From positions 2,728,001 through 2,792,000 of the forward strand of contig NC_135124.1 of NCBI RefSeq assembly GCF_050908995.1: DNA of 64,000 nucleotides, read 5' to 3'. The notes beneath the pieces are model-generated. The model worked only from the letters and a program-made list of their open reading frames with translations. It had not been told where the DNA came from and did no database searches. Positions 9,881-21,470 of this stretch are shown here, one piece after another. A program made the translations under genes and the position numbers. The stretch comes from Andrena cerasifolii. Taxonomy: Eukaryota > Arthropoda > Insecta > Hymenoptera > Andrenidae. Position 1 is the stretch's first letter. Each line of letters starts with the position of its first letter.

Positions 9881-11500
9881 TTTCTGACGCGTACAGTAAG
9901 ATACTTTACACTATGATTCTGAATATTCGAAAGATTACCATTACAAAAGACGTAGTCTTTAATGAAAGCGATACACAATCAACTACGGCGGAATCTAAGA
10001 AGAATTACTTCGTGCATGAGTGGACCACAACGGGAGTGAACCAGGAGAGAGGTGAGCTGCTGCAGAATATCTTCGAGGATGCACAGGAGGCCTTTGAGGA
10101 TGCGGAGGATCGACCCTTGGGAGAAGACGCCGCGCTAGACAACGCAGGAAAAGACGCAGGGGAAGCGACGTGCCTGGTCGTTCGCTTCGGAATGGCGGGG
10201 CTATCCAAAAGCCCTCTCAGTTCAGGGACTCTGAGTTTGCAGCCTGCTCAGCAGCAATCGAGGAATCAGAAACATACGAAGAGGCAAGCTCGTCAACGGA
10301 ATCAAGTTTTTGGACTCAAGCAATGAAAGAAGAGATGTCTGCATTGAACGCAGAGAATACGTCGGATTTGGTAGAATTACCTTCGGATCGTCGAGCCATA
10401 GGATCCAAGTGGATCTACAGAGTGACGCGGAAGCCTGACGGAAGCATGACTCTATTCAAGGCTAGATTGTGTGCTAAAGAAAGCTGAAGTCGACTATGTA
10501 GAAGCGTATTCTCCGGTTATAAGATACCAATCGATTTGTGTCCTCTTGACCATAGCGGCTAAGAATGACTTGGAAGTTAAGCAAATCGACATGAACAGTG
10601 CCTTTCTGAACGGCGACTTAGACGAGGAGATCTTCATGGTCCAACCCCAAGGAAATCTTCATCGGTCAGAGGAGCCACGTGGACCGGCTTCTGAAGCAAT
10701 TCAGAATGGATGACTGCAAGCCATATTCGGTTCCCTGCGATCCGAATGTACAACTGCACGGTGGACAGTCTCTGACCAGCAGCGAGGGGATCGCTAATAT
10801 GAAGAACATCCGGTACCGGAAAGCTGTCGGTTCATTGATGTTTTTGGCCACTGTGTCGCGCCCGGATATCATGTTCTCCATGGGCCAGGTGAGTCGATTC
10901 CTAAACAACCCCGGCTCAGAACACTGAACGGCGGTCAAGCGCATACTGAGGTATACCCAGGGTACAAGAGGTGGGGGAATCAGGTACAGAGCGGGCGACA
11001 TCCGGCTATCCCTATACTCAGAGGCCGACTTTGCGGGTGACCTGGACACGCGCAGGTCAACCACGGGGTATGTCAGCGTGATGGTAGGAGGTCCTGTCAC
11101 TTGGTCCTCGCAAAGCAGAAGTGCGTAAGCAGATCGACTGCCGAGACGGAGTAGGTTGCGGCAGCGGATGCAACGGTGGAAATCATCTGGCTTCGAAGAT
11201 TCCTGCAGGAGCTCGGTATCACTATGGACGGATCGACGGACTTGTTCATGGACAATCAGGAGCATGGAACGCCACAGGAAGACGAAGCATATCGACGTGA
11301 AATTTCACTTCATTCGGGAAAAACTGCAAGACCACACAGTGGTTGTGTCCTATATTTCATCCAATAAGCAGCTGGCCGACATGTTTACGAAGGCTCTCCC
11401 TAAGGACAAATTTAATAGACATTGCAGTTCACTTTCGATTGTGCCAGTAGAATCAGTAAATGAGAGTGGCAGTGTTGTAATGTTGGAGCTCCGTTACTGA
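9880..11500 (+). pseudogene. Copia-type retrotransposon pol, degenerate
   Basis: The pieces, in order, are: the integrase/RT linker ITKDVVFNESD (about 9930-9970); the RT start SSFWTQAMKEEMSAL and RAIGSKWIYRVTRKPDGSM (10290-10450); DYVEAYSPVIRYQSI and KQIDMNSAFLNGDLDEEI (10490-10640); NIRYRKAVGSLMFLATVSRPD (10800-10870); and an RNase H end with KTKHIDVKFHFIREKLQD and NKQLADMFTKALPKDKF (11280-11415). Several stops and frameshifts separate them. The stretch that should hold the YVDD catalytic motif is deleted near 10660-10690. The element lies antisense in an intron of the SAXO-like gene. Confidence 0.9.
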
Positions 11501-11720
11501 TCTGGCTTAATTGCCGGGTTGGTGGCACTGCTCTAGCGGGTGCTTCGCTTCAATTGTTCAACACGCCGTGGTAAGCGTATCAGTTTTTGTATCAGTATCG
11601 TTTTACATTTTTCATTACGTTAATCCCTGATAGTTATCTGTATTGACATATATCCTATGTTTCTTAAACCAACTGCTACTTTGTAAACCTAATTATAATA
11701 AATAAAGAACAATAACCCGT
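11473..11720 (+). repeat. Probable 3' LTR of the Copia element
   Basis: It starts TGTTGTAATG directly after an A/G-rich tract that ends the coding part, and contains an AATAAA at about 11698. The partner 5' LTR is not visible, so both ends are estimates. Confidence 0.4.
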
Positions 11721-11739
11721 AATGAAAATAGTTTAAATT

Positions 11740-13410
11740 TCATTGGCATGCCATTTCAATGTTGATTTCAGTAGGTCGAGTTTTGGAAGAATAGTATTAG
11801 AAAACTTAGTCTGCTCTCCAAAGGCCTCTGTTCACATATCAGTTCCGTACCGTCAGTATCAGTGTGAACAAATATCGTTTCCTTGTTTTACAATGAAGCA
11901 GATCACACTTGTCCGTGCCAGTGACGTCAGGGTCGAATCTGTATCCGTACCCTCAAGCTAAAATTCGGTGGCCATGATATTCTGGCTTTTTTACTGATGC
12001 TGCTTTGAAATCGTTTGAATGGAACCTTTTTATGACCCAGTTGCGTCTTGGGTCGAAGCTTTCGAACCACGTGCGTCGGGGTTCGAAAGCCGTAAAATCA
12101 TAAAGACAAAGACACAAATAGGCCATTCAGTAATGAAAATACCAATTTCTATATTTCGTATTAGATCTTCGTAGAAGTATAACCAGCGGATTGCTAGTGT
12201 TTTTTTATGAAAATGATGCCAAACGTGCTAAGTAAAAAATTACTCTACTTTACCTCTCCAAATAATTATATATTTTTTTAACCAATAATAAGAACGCATT
12301 TTCCCCTTAAAAGTATGACTCAAAAGCTTTCGATTGCTGTATAATAAAACTCCCGTATCTTTTTCTGAAGATAACTACAATTACAAGAGGAAAAAACAAA
12401 TTTTTCTGAACTTTCACTAAATAGCTTGATCTCTTTATTTTCAAGACATCTCGAGTACCAAACGATTTATGACTAAATCACCAATATATTTATTTTTCCT
12501 TATTGTCCTACGAATCCATCAGAAGAAAAAACATTAAAAACGGTGCGGCACATCCAGAGATATAGGCAAACAAATGCTCTGTGCTACGCTAACCCATGTG
12601 TGCCTGTAGCGGGAGGAAATGATAATGTGACCTTTGAGGGTTAAGGATAGGGTTGCACTTGGATCGTGCGTCGATGTAAGGGGGCACATTGCATGAGGGC
12701 ATGCTGTTATTGTGTACGCGAAACGTACAATGCAATGAGTAGGTCAAATTATTTATGAACGAGTTGTGAGAAAGTCGAGATTGATCGTCATATAGCCTAA
12801 CAGTAGTGTTGTCATAGTCAACATTATTATTGTTATGTTCCGCACTAATTATACTCCACATCCTCCCCTAATTATACAGTAATGCAGGGAAATTAATTCC
12901 TTTGGACCGATCACAGACACTCACAGCCACTCGAGGTCTGTAACGGGTGGATATATCGCGGGGCCAGTTTTTCAATTCATCCACTCCGCTCGTACCCGCT
13001 GCCGGGCTAGTCGGGGCAGTGTCAATTTGCCGGTGGAGGTGACCGAGAGAATATGGCGTCAGGCTCCGCAGCGTGCGCGGGAGAAGCTGGAGAAGCTGGC
13101 TCTTCGAGCCCCAAAATGCCAACTCCTGCTAAGCATGGAAGCTTGGCTGGGCAGAAGCTTGGGTAGACTCATCTACCGAGCGACGCAGGTGTTCACTGGA
13201 CATGGGTGCTTCGGTGCATACCCGTGTCGCATAGGCCAAAAGATGCGACGCCGAGCATGAGCTGATCAACGCGGTTACCTTACGGCGTAGTTGGGAAGGA
13301 ACCTCTCGTTTGTAACAACGGTGTGAGCTATGCTGCGCAGCGAGAAGTCATGGCCAGCCATGGTCTCCTCCCTGATATGAAGTTAGGAAAGCTTAAAATA
13401 TGGATATTTT
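11740..13410. other. Intronic stretch, nothing firm
   Basis: Mixed AT-rich and GC-rich pieces. Open frames at 11743-11961, 12589-12861 and 12868-13260 have no recognisable domain and lie on both strands. A short dyad CGAAGCTTTCGAACC / GGTTCGAAAGC occurs near 12053-12090. Confidence 0.4.
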
Positions 13411-13423
13411 TTGGTTTTCTTAC

Positions 13424-13708
13424 TCGATTAATAGTGTCATAAGCTGGAGGACAAGGTGAAGGAAGAATGTTATCAGGCTGTCGAATTAGGTCTCGTTTAT
13501 CTCCTCCGCAGCCAAAGTAGCTAAGGCGATATGTAGTATTATTATCAGAACAACAGCCTGCGTTTAAGACATTTTCCGTCTCCTGGAGAATAATAGGTGA
13601 ACGTCTCTTCTCTGAACATGGCCAATAGCTCAAATTGTATGTTGTGCAGCCATCCATACGTTCAACAGGCGGGACATATTCTTTTTTTGCGTTCCATGGC
13701 GGCTCTTC
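13424..13708 (-). CDS. SAXO-like gene exon with two Mn repeats
   Basis: The acceptor CTTTTTAG at 13709-13710 is followed in phase 0 by EEPPWNAKKEYVPPVE. Mn repeats VERMDGCTTYNLSYWP and GCCSDNNTTYRLSYFG follow. The exon ends SPCPPAYDTINR at a GTAAGA donor, phase 0. It is 285 nt, exactly 95 codons, and joins in phase 0 to the exons on both sides. The C-terminal YDTINR runs into MSFLGNWCVKPE of the next exon, as TTYK runs into GSYLGNWCIKPE upstream. Confidence 0.88.
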
Positions 13709-14051
13709 CTAAAAAGTGTAACAATTTATACTATGGTGACTTTTTATGTACTTAATATTTATTTCAAAATTATTACTAATTTTCAATATACAACACGCAG
13801 GAAATAGAAATAGTATATGTACTATTTTTAAAGTATTTATGATTGGGTCGAGATTACGATGGAGACTTGACATAAGTCACACGTCCTCATGCGTGAACTT
13901 CAGACGATGCCTAGTGACTCCAAAATAGATAGTTATCAGGTAGTACCTGACTATTTAGCCCAGGACTCAGCAACCGGCGCCCGCTGGCCACATACGACTC
14001 TTCCCCGACTTGCCAGCCTTGCAGAGCAATAGGAAAGTCATCCCGACCATA

Positions 14052-15066
14052 CAGGGTGATTCTCCAGCGACGCCTGTCAAAGAGATGCGGCCTGGTAGCC
14101 CGTGGCGAGGACAACACCCTGCAGTGTTACGCAGATTTTATGGCTTTCGACCCTCGAAAGGGTCTAACTACCATTTAAAAGTTAGAAATGTCCAGGATTT
14201 CCACATTTCTCAACAGGTCTTTGCGAAAACGACGCCAATCGATTCCTTATGTGTCGCCGATGAAACTAACACCAAAACGACGTCATTCGGACCATAATGA
14301 AGGAAATTCCATGAAAAATTGATTTATATCATTTCAAGATGACTTCCTTAATAATAGTCGGATACTCCAGATTAAAATCATACCAAATATAATGACAATC
14401 GGACTACGTTTACACAAGTAATTTGTATTCCTTATGTAAAAGTAGTCCGATTTACATGACATTTGGTATAATTTTAATCGGGAGAACGTCAGGAATCCAT
14501 TGGTGTCATTTCGATATCGAGCCGATGAAGAATGAAGAATAAAGAATAACGAATTCCTTAATATGCTGAAATGGATATTTCACCCTCGACTGCGGGGTGC
14601 CGACCTCGAATCGCTGCGGTTGGCCGAGGATTCATACCTGTTTCAGAAATAAAATAATTCTTTATTCTTTATGGTGTTGATATGGAAGTGACAGCGATGG
14701 ATTTCTTATGTTTTTCCGATGAAGATCGTACCAAATTTCATGTAAATCGGACTATTATTAATGAAGCCAACTTAAAATGATATAAAACGATTCTTCATGG
14801 AATTTCCTTCATTATGGTCCGAATTACGTCGTTCTTGGTGCCAGTTTCATCGGTGAAACATAAGGAATCGATTGGCGTCGTTTTGGCAAAGATTTGATGA
14901 GAAATTCGGAAATCCTGAACATTCGTCACTTCTTGATGGTATTCCAACTCCTTCAAGGGCCGAAAGCCATAAAATTCGGTGAAGGGTAAAAAACTGCGGA
15001 GTGTTGTCCTCGCTACGGGGTACCAGGCGGTATCTCTTTGACGGAGGTAGCTAAAGAATCACCTTG
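14052..15066. mobile_element. 1.0-kb foldback element with TA flanks
   Basis: The ends are CAGGGTGATTCTCCAGCGACG and the reverse complement of its partner (ACGGAGGTAGCTAAAGAATCACCTTG), each flanked by TA. Arms of about 350 bases (14052-14400 against 14720-15066) share GCGAAAACGACGCCAATCG, GATTCCTTATGT, CCATGAAAAATTGATTTATATC and more. A second partial copy starts at 50921. No transposase, so a MITE of a TA-targeting family; the terminus resembles M1. Confidence 0.85.
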
Positions 15067-15394
15067 TAAATCTCTACAGGGCACTGCGGTATCGTTTTGA
15101 AGTTGCAGATTAGAATCTCAACATATTTTATCTACGAACAAAAAAAAACATATCTATTCTAATTTCAAACGGACCTGGGGGTCTTAATTTGATACACCGC
15201 TCCCGCAGAGGAGCTTCGGGGGACAACACATAACTCGACCATTTTTTAATATTTCTGTGCAATATTTATAGAATATATTCATTAATACATGCCCTAAATA
15301 TAAGAAGTATAGAAATAATTGTCAACCTCATAGTATCATAAAAAAAAATCGTGAAATTTGGTAATGGTTTGAGCGTCTCAGGATGGCATAACCC

Positions 15395-15925
15395 CTTAAG
15401 GTGTTAGGACGAAGCAAAGTTATAGTCATTTTCAGCAATTTTTGTGAGGGAGGTAATTAAATAAATGGAAAGTTCAATATGAAGCTACGTGTTGAGAGAA
15501 TTTGAAAACCCCCCTATTTTACTCCCTGCCGTACGATTGGCTGAAGGACTGTACAATACGAACGGGGCTCTAAACGATCCGATCGGTGACGTCACACTTC
15601 CGTCCGCAAGAATATTTTCAGTCGGTCAACAGCCTGCATTATAAAAGAACCAAGCTCTGCTACCAAAAAGCTGTACAAAGTGTATATAATCATTTTCACC
15701 TGTAACAATATATATCTCACGATTTATTACCACTAAATTCGTTGTTGTTCAATAACCTACAACACCACAGCTCTATCACCGCCATATTGTACGAAAAAAA
15801 ATATGAGTTTTACAGTCGAGGGTTGTACAACAACAGGCTCCATAATGCATTTTTCGTTCATTTTATTATCTCCCTCAAAAAAATTGCCGAAAAAGACTAT
15901 AACTTTGCTTCTTGCAAGGTGGCCT
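15395..15925. mobile_element. Short-armed inverted-repeat element
   Basis: GAAGCAAAGTTATAGTC followed by TTTTC(A/G)GCAATTTTT and GAGGGAG at 15410-15455 recurs in reverse complement at 15845-15920. The ~400-base core is unrelated to a known gene. Confidence 0.7.
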
Positions 15926-15999
15926 TATTTAGGAGAGACACTGTTCGACTTTTAATTTTCAATTAAAAGCTGTTAATTTAATTGAACTACACTCATATA

Positions 16000-16412
16000 G
16001 ATTAAAAAAATCTTTGGTACTTTCGTTTCAGATGACTAGGACGGTCGCAATTCGTGCGCCCAATGGGGCCCGGTGTTTGATTATATAACCTGCGTTTTGG
16101 CGTGTAACTTGTACAATTTTCAATATAATACAATGCAAATTTTTTTTTTTGATAGTTCAAACACTACTAAATATGTGTGCAAAACCCCCGTCCTGTTAAT
16201 GCGATAGGTTTTTCAGAATTAATTTCCAAATATCGCCTTCAAAAACGAGTGTCTAGGGCAGGCCCTTTAAGGTGCAAATACTTTCTCAAGTTTTGGGACC
16301 CGAGCAACAGCCGAGCGCGGAACTGTTACGTTGCTAACTACAGCATGGGCTGCGGGAGAACTGCAACACTGTGCGCGCGTCTATACTGGCTCGTACCATG
16401 AGTCTATATACA
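16000..16412. other. Intronic stretch, no gene recognised
   Basis: Nothing that I can assign. A GC-richer patch lies at 16250-16390. Confidence 0.35.
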
Positions 16413-16590
16413 GTAGCGTGCAAAAGTATTCGGCCACCATATAAAATCGCAAAACTTTTTTTAAATTAATCCAAACGACTTGAGTTTTTTTAGAAGCTAG
16501 AAGGATTAGTTTGCTAAGTGACGTAATTCGTCGATTCGAAAAAAATGCACTTGGTCGGAATAGCAAAAAAAAATAGTAAAAGTCGTTTTT
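16413..16590. repeat. Tc1-like terminal fragment
   Basis: ACAGTAGCGTGCAAAAGTAT with TTCGGCCACC closely resembles the termini of the Tc1-like element at 36440 (CAGTGGCGTACAAAAGTTTC). The other terminus was not found, so this is a solo end or a decayed MITE. Confidence 0.65.
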
Positions 16591-17275
16591 TACCTTTTTT
16601 TATGTACCTGCCATGAAAATTCAAAAAACCCGTTTGTAGGTTTAAGTAAGTTATATACATGCCTAAAATTTCATGAAAATCGGTTAACGTTGCTCTGAGC
16701 TTTAAACCCCTTAAATAAGGTTATCGCAGAATAAGGTCGAAAATCGCTGATTCCGGGAATTTCGAGATTTTTCATCTTATTCTGTGATATTTCAGCCTCC
16801 GGACGAGCGATTTTTTAACGTAATCGGGTTCAAGTCATAGAGGCCGAGAGTATAAACAAACTGTAACATATCAGACGTTTCTGGCCAGCCATTTTTATAA
16901 AATATTTCTTAAAAACTGAAATTTGCAGATCGTCCGATTAAGCTGGTTTTGGGTTTAAATTGAAGGTTACGATTAAACAGGCAAAAGATCCTTATGCAAT
17001 AATGTTCCAAAGTCAATACATTTGCTGAAAAATAAAAGTTTTTGTTGTTCTATATATATAAAGTATCTGGATATTTCAGATCCTCTTACGGGATAAAATT
17101 GGATTAAGAGCGAAATGAACACTCATTCACCGTATACGACCGGTAATTTCTTGTTTTCAAAGAACGCTTCGAAAACATCTGCTTGCCATATTTCTGCTTC
17201 CATATTGTATGTATGTACTTAACCTATGCAATAAGTTCAACTATGAAACGTTACGGACGAAAAAAAGAAAATTAC

Positions 17276-17449
17276 CTTCAGAGAAGTTTCATTTGGCCAA
17301 TAGCTAAGTTTGTACGTTGTACAGTCATCCATGGGGACATCTGGTTTCCTATATGTCCTTATCGGACCGTATGGTACAGGTGGCAAATGACAACCAGATT
17401 CAAAATAACTCAAGTTATATGTCGTATTATCTACGGGAACAACAATATT
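17276..17449 (-). CDS. SAXO-like gene exon with two Mn repeats
   Basis: The frame reads NIVVPVDNTTYNLSYFESG, then PYGPIRTYRKPDVPMDD with CTTYKLSYWPNETSLK, and ends at an AAG|GTAATT donor in phase 0. It is 174 nt, 58 codons. The acceptor is AATAAG at 17450-17451; one 6 nt upstream (AAAAG at 17456-17457) would add Asn-Lys. An in-frame stop immediately upstream rules out any further extension. Both acceptors are phase 0, so the 18.1-kb exon must use a phase-0 donor to join it directly. Confidence 0.85.
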
Positions 17450-17636
17450 CTTATTCTTTTATAAATTGACATTAAATTAGAACCAATCTTTTTTCTTGAT
17501 AATAATATTATTTAATTACTAAATCAGTGTATTCAACATTAATAATAATAATTATAGACAGCAACCTCTGTTACTATAGTAAAAGTCACTGTTACTGCAA
17601 CTTATGTTATGCAGATATTACTCTTACGACTTAAAG

Positions 17637-17868
17637 TAAGGTTGACTAAATGGTGGCTCGCGAGCCACCGGGGGCAACCCGGCCTTGCTGCTACACTGAA
17701 CGGCCCCCTCCATACCTCCCAAACTCTAACGATCCCAGTCAAAAAGAGAAGAACGAAAGGAGTAGTCGACTGCGATCGTCAGTGTCTGGTAGGTATGGAG
17801 GGGGGCCGTTCAGCGTGGCAGCAAGGCGGAGGTGCCGTGGCTCGCGAGCCACCAGTTAGTCAACCCTG
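17637..17868. mobile_element. hAT-type MITE with 8-bp target duplication
   Basis: Inverted ends (left AAGGTTGACTAA...GGTGGCTCGCGAGCCACC, right GGTGGCTCGCGAGCCACCA...GTCAACCCTG) with arms extending inward over CGGCCCCCTCCATACCT. An exact 8-bp repeat ACTTAAAG flanks both sides (17629-17636 and 17869-17876), the duplication size of hAT transposases. It is 232 bp with no coding capacity and sits between two SAXO exons. Confidence 0.9.
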
Positions 17869-18009
17869 ACTTAAAGTATTAAGAAAGGGAGCATTGAAAT
17901 AATTTTGCATTGTTATTGCAGTTAATAGAATTGAGTTTTGTAGATTTTATCTTTTACTCTCTATAAAAAGCAAAGAATACAAGCAGAAAGACAAATAAAA
18001 TGTATTTAC

Positions 18010-18222
18010 TGTGTTCAATGTTATATTCTTACCACTTATCGGTTCAGCCTGACAAAATAAGTTGTCCTGTGCTTTATAAGGTTCTGCTGATTCAACGCAC
18101 TTCCACGTATAGTCATGTTTTTGAGTAGTAACGTCTTGTATAGGACCCCTGCCAAGCCACTGTTTTGCACATGGTGTAATACACATTTCTGGTTTTATGC
18201 ACCAATTACCAAGGTAACTTCC
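18010..18222 (-). CDS. SAXO-like gene exon (TTQKHDYTWK block, copy 1)
   Basis: After GATTTCAG the phase-0 frame reads GSYLGNWCIKPEMCITPC, then QWLGRGPIQDVTTQKHDYTWK and CQAEPIS. A strong donor at 18032 (AGTG|GTAAGA) gives 190 nt, phase 1, matching the duplicate exon at 7755-7944. The next exon only accepts phase 0, though. The alternative donor ACA|GTAAAT at 18009 (213 nt, phase 0, adding GKNITLNT) makes the join work and gives nearly the same spacing between WK and the following TTY as in the other duplicate. I prefer the longer form for that reason. Confidence 0.85.
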
Positions 18223-18752
18223 CTGAAATCGCATCACATCATTCGATATTTGTTTTTCGCTGTGTAGTATGAGCGCAGTTAGTATCAAGTATACGATGTA
18301 TGTCATGATCAAATATGAAAATTCTAGAGATGACGAAGGATAAGGATAATGGAACTGATATTGCTAAATTTGTAAAAGTGAAAGCAAAGGCAGGCACTTA
18401 AAGAAAAATGAAAGATCTTCAGACGAAAACAGTTTCAAAAGTTATATCTATATATATGAAATTCAAAAAATGTAGTTATGTAGGTAGGTATGTATGTTTG
18501 TTCCTCAAAGGCTTCTATACTACTGGACTGATTGTGATGCGGTTTTCACCGTTTTATACAGCATTTCTCCGGAAAGCTTTTCCTGTATGAAACATTTATA
18601 TGTGACAGTAGGAAACCGAGCAGTGACGATTGTAGTGAAGCCGAGGAATGACGATTTTAATGAAGCACGAACAGTGCCGAATTTAGTGAAGCATTCCTCG
18701 GGAATGCTCTATAGCGTGGTGGGGGATCTTGGGACCAGTGATCACCATCTAC

Positions 18753-18904
18753 AGGCTCCCCCAAACCAACGTGAATTTCGCCGCGCGGAGCGAATCCGCC
18801 GCGGATCAGATACCACTGCCCATAAGCCACCACGTATAAAAAACTGCTGCCTTATCTGATCTGCGGCGCGGAGCGGATATTCGCGTTGGTTTGGGGGAAC
18901 CTTA
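18753..18904. mobile_element. MITE of family P (CTCCCCCAAACCAACG ends), copy A
   Basis: The ends AGGCTCCCCCAAACCAACG and CGTTGGTTTGGGGGAACCT enclose a GC-rich dyad and a core reading ATAAGCCACCACGTATAAAA. Other copies: 46194-46345 (inverted), 46481-46548 (short), 51447-51583 and half-copy 51585-51675. Confidence 0.9.
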
Positions 18905-19250
18905 ACGCAGGCTTGGGAATTAAGTGAACGCGGCTGCCGATTTTCAGAGGCAACGCCTCCTTTCTCTCGCCGCGCGTATTGTCCCCCGCGGCGGCCTAGT
19001 TGCTTGGAGCGCCTCAGGCCCGTACCATATTGCGACATTGTATCAATAGGTTTCCACATCGTCCCAGAGCACGATTTTCGATGCGTTTTTGTTTTGTCAA
19101 CACGCCACGCGCGGTTCACGTGGTACGGGTCTGACAATGAGGCGCTCCAAGCACCTTGGCTGCCGTGGGGGCCAAGACGCTCGACGGGAGAAAGGAGGCG
19201 TTGCCTTTGAAAATCGGCCGACGCGTTCACTTAATTCCCAAGCCTGATCA
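18905..19250. mobile_element. Palindromic element inside the Helitron
   Basis: GCAGGCTTGGGAATTAAGTGA...CGATTTTCAGAGGCAACGCCTCC is mirrored at the right by GGAGGCGTTGCCTTTGAAAATCG...TCACTTAATTCCCAAGCCTG. Arms are about 130 bases. The overlapping open frames on both strands follow from the symmetry. Confidence 0.85.
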
Positions 19251-19372
19251 AACGTACAGGGCATACGATTTTCTTTTCTTTCTTGCCGAAAGCGAGGGCG
19301 AGACGGAAGGAGAGCGAGGGAAAGGGACCGAAAGCCGAGCGAGGAGTACTTTTTCGGGTGTCTGACTCGCAG

Positions 19373-19522
19373 CCAGGGCTGCCGGGAAATCCCCACCGTA
19401 GTGTAGGGGGGACATACGCGTAGCGTCGGTTGGTTTGACGTTACGGCGCGGCGTCATCGCGCCGCACTGTTGTAGATGTGTTCCCCCTCCACTGCGGTAG
19501 GGATTTTCTCGGCAACCCTGCT
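19373..19522. mobile_element. Small hAT-like MITE
   Basis: CAGGGCTGCCGGGAAATCCC and GGGATTTTCTCGGCAACCCTG form the ends. Flanking octamers CTCGCAGC and CTCGGACC agree at 6 of 8 positions, compatible with an old 8-bp duplication. Confidence 0.65.
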
Positions 19523-20649
19523 CGGACCGCTCCTTGCCCGCCCTCAGTCCCTACGATCCACGCTCATAAAGTATAGGCCAAACCGTGCTATTCGCAAAAA
19601 ATACTGTATCTAGAAGTTTTTAGAAAATTCCAGAACTTGACACAACATTCTGGAATTTTTGCAATTAAATGCTGTTAGAATCAACCCGGTGGATAGGTCT
19701 ATAGTGCTTTTTAATATCGTCTGGTGTTTTCAAACACAATCCGTTTCCCCTTATTTTACCTTCTTACACACCGTGATAATCAAAATTTTACCCCGGCAAC
19801 ACCGGGTACTTTAAGCTAGTGACATATAAATTGAATATTGATATATTATGTGTGCGTAGTAAAATTTTCTTAAAAATTTGTGACTCGGACACAAGGAAAA
19901 CAAAATTTTAAGTAACGATATATATCATTTATAAAAGCTAGAACATGATATATGAATAAATATATACATATGTACAGTACGCATCTGGTGCTCATCATTG
20001 TACTTGTAAGTTTTCTTTGAGTCCGAGTTATTTATTTGTATAGTATTAACTTTCTAATTATTTTATGTGTCGCTGAAAAGATAAGTATTATTAGCAATAA
20101 ATGTTTTATTATCAGTAAAATCGAACCGTCAAGTCATACGAAATGCCGGCAGTAGCAAATGTTTTGGAAATTTCATGACCCCACCGAATTATATTGCGGG
20201 ACCTGCTCTGCACTGGGGCCCCACAAGGAACCTAGCTATATATACTTACACTACGCGCCTACGAGCCTGCACCTACACTACTGCAGTTCTCCTCACTGGT
20301 TCTACCTTCAGTAACGGCGTACGGCTAGTTGCTCGCCGCTATGAGCTGAAAAAGACTCCCTATGCAGCCCTGCCATAGAGGCTCGGCCCGTCACGGCCCC
20401 ACTCGGTGGCTGTATAAACCGACCAGTCGCGCTTGCTTATTATGAAAACACTAGCCCGGAATGCTTAATTTTTGGAAATGGTTCTGGCCAACCCGGACCT
20501 ATGTTACCATCGCCGCATAGGTTTATCGGCCTCGAATGACCATAGGTGAATGAGATACGATGACGAAAGAAATTAATGCAGTTAAGTCTGCCACATCGGA
20601 GAGGTCAATGCCTGACGTTAGTATCACATTCGAAGTTAGAAAGAAATGG

Positions 20650-21112
20650 CATGATCTACGGAAGCGCCTACGTGCCACCTTCATGCACAAGCGTGCAGTG
20701 CGGTGGCTGGCCAACTCAAGCGGTTTCTGACGCACTACCACACCGCGCAGTGAGTGGGTAGTTCCAGCCGCTTCTGCACCGTGCGGTGTAGCGGTGCCTT
20801 TTCTGAAGCACCACCGCACTGTGCAGTGCCATGGTGCGACGAGTCGAGGTTATGTGTCATGCGATTCTGATTGGTTGATTTTGGTAGGACTAAAGATTCG
20901 TTGGAAATATAACCTCGACTCGTCTCACCACGGCACTGCACGGTGCGGCGGTGCCTCAGAAAAGGCACCGCTACACCGTACGGTGCAGAAGCGGCTGGAA
21001 CTACCCACTCACTGCGCGGTGTGGTGGTGCATCAGGAACGACTTGAGTTGGCTAGGCACCGCACTGCACACTTGTGCATGAAGGTGGTGCGTAGACGCTT
21101 CCGTACATAATC
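20650..21112. mobile_element. Large palindrome, about 200-base arms
   Basis: Left arm 20657-20860 and right arm about 20915-21105 are near-mirror copies (GGAAGCG...CCACCTTCATGCACAAG, CAAGCGGTTTCTGA/..., GTTCCAGCCGCTTCTGCACCG, GACTCGTC/GACGAGTCGAGGTTAT). The loop is about 55 bases. Within each arm CACCGYNCYGTGCAG-type units recur, giving secondary hairpins. Non-coding foldback element. Confidence 0.9.
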
Positions 21113-21470
21113 TCTGTGACGATGCATCCCTGATGAGTAAGATCCTTCCTTCCATGCGGGCCGGGCCTATGAAAAGTTGGAGAGCAATTCTGAAAGGGCG
21201 GATGGTTTAAGACGGATAATGCGGATGCCTTTGTGTAAAACACGGCAGAAAGGCCATGTCTCTGCCTTCGGAGGGTGGCAGTGATCACTCCCTCCGCGTC
21301 AGCTCGCTTAATAATAATAATAAGTCTCCCCCACTTTCCCGTGATCAACATTACGTTTCGATTTCATCAAACCCCGCTACATTGAATGCTGAAAGTATCT
21401 ATTTAGCACGGAATGGCCTTACTATGTTACAATATTTTTAAATCAACAAAAAGTAGTCTTTGTTATTTAC

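Larger units (their letters stand above)
18447..19819 (+). mobile_element. Non-autonomous Helitron with both ends
   Basis: It starts A|TCTATATATATGAAATTC and ends GCTAG|T. The last bases are preceded by a hairpin CCCGG-CAACA-CCGGG (19792-19806), the standard Helitron arrangement of 5' TC, 3' CTRR and a hairpin about 10 nt from the end, inserted between A and T. The 5' part (GATTGTGATGCGGTTTTCACC) is shared with a truncated copy at 32030-32340. No Rep/helicase coding. Three palindromic elements sit inside it. Confidence 0.8.

Noticed and set aside
10666..11265. 199-codon minus-strand open frame across the Copia element
   Set aside because: Shadow of the plus-strand Copia RT/RNase H pieces; no domain of its own.
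18742..19457. Several long open frames on both strands
   Set aside because: They arise from GC-rich palindromic elements where stops are rare; mirrored arms give mirrored frames.
20655..21110. CRISPR-like array because of recurring CACCG...GTGCAG units
   Set aside because: The units are part of a eukaryotic palindrome, not regularly spaced direct repeats with unique spacers.
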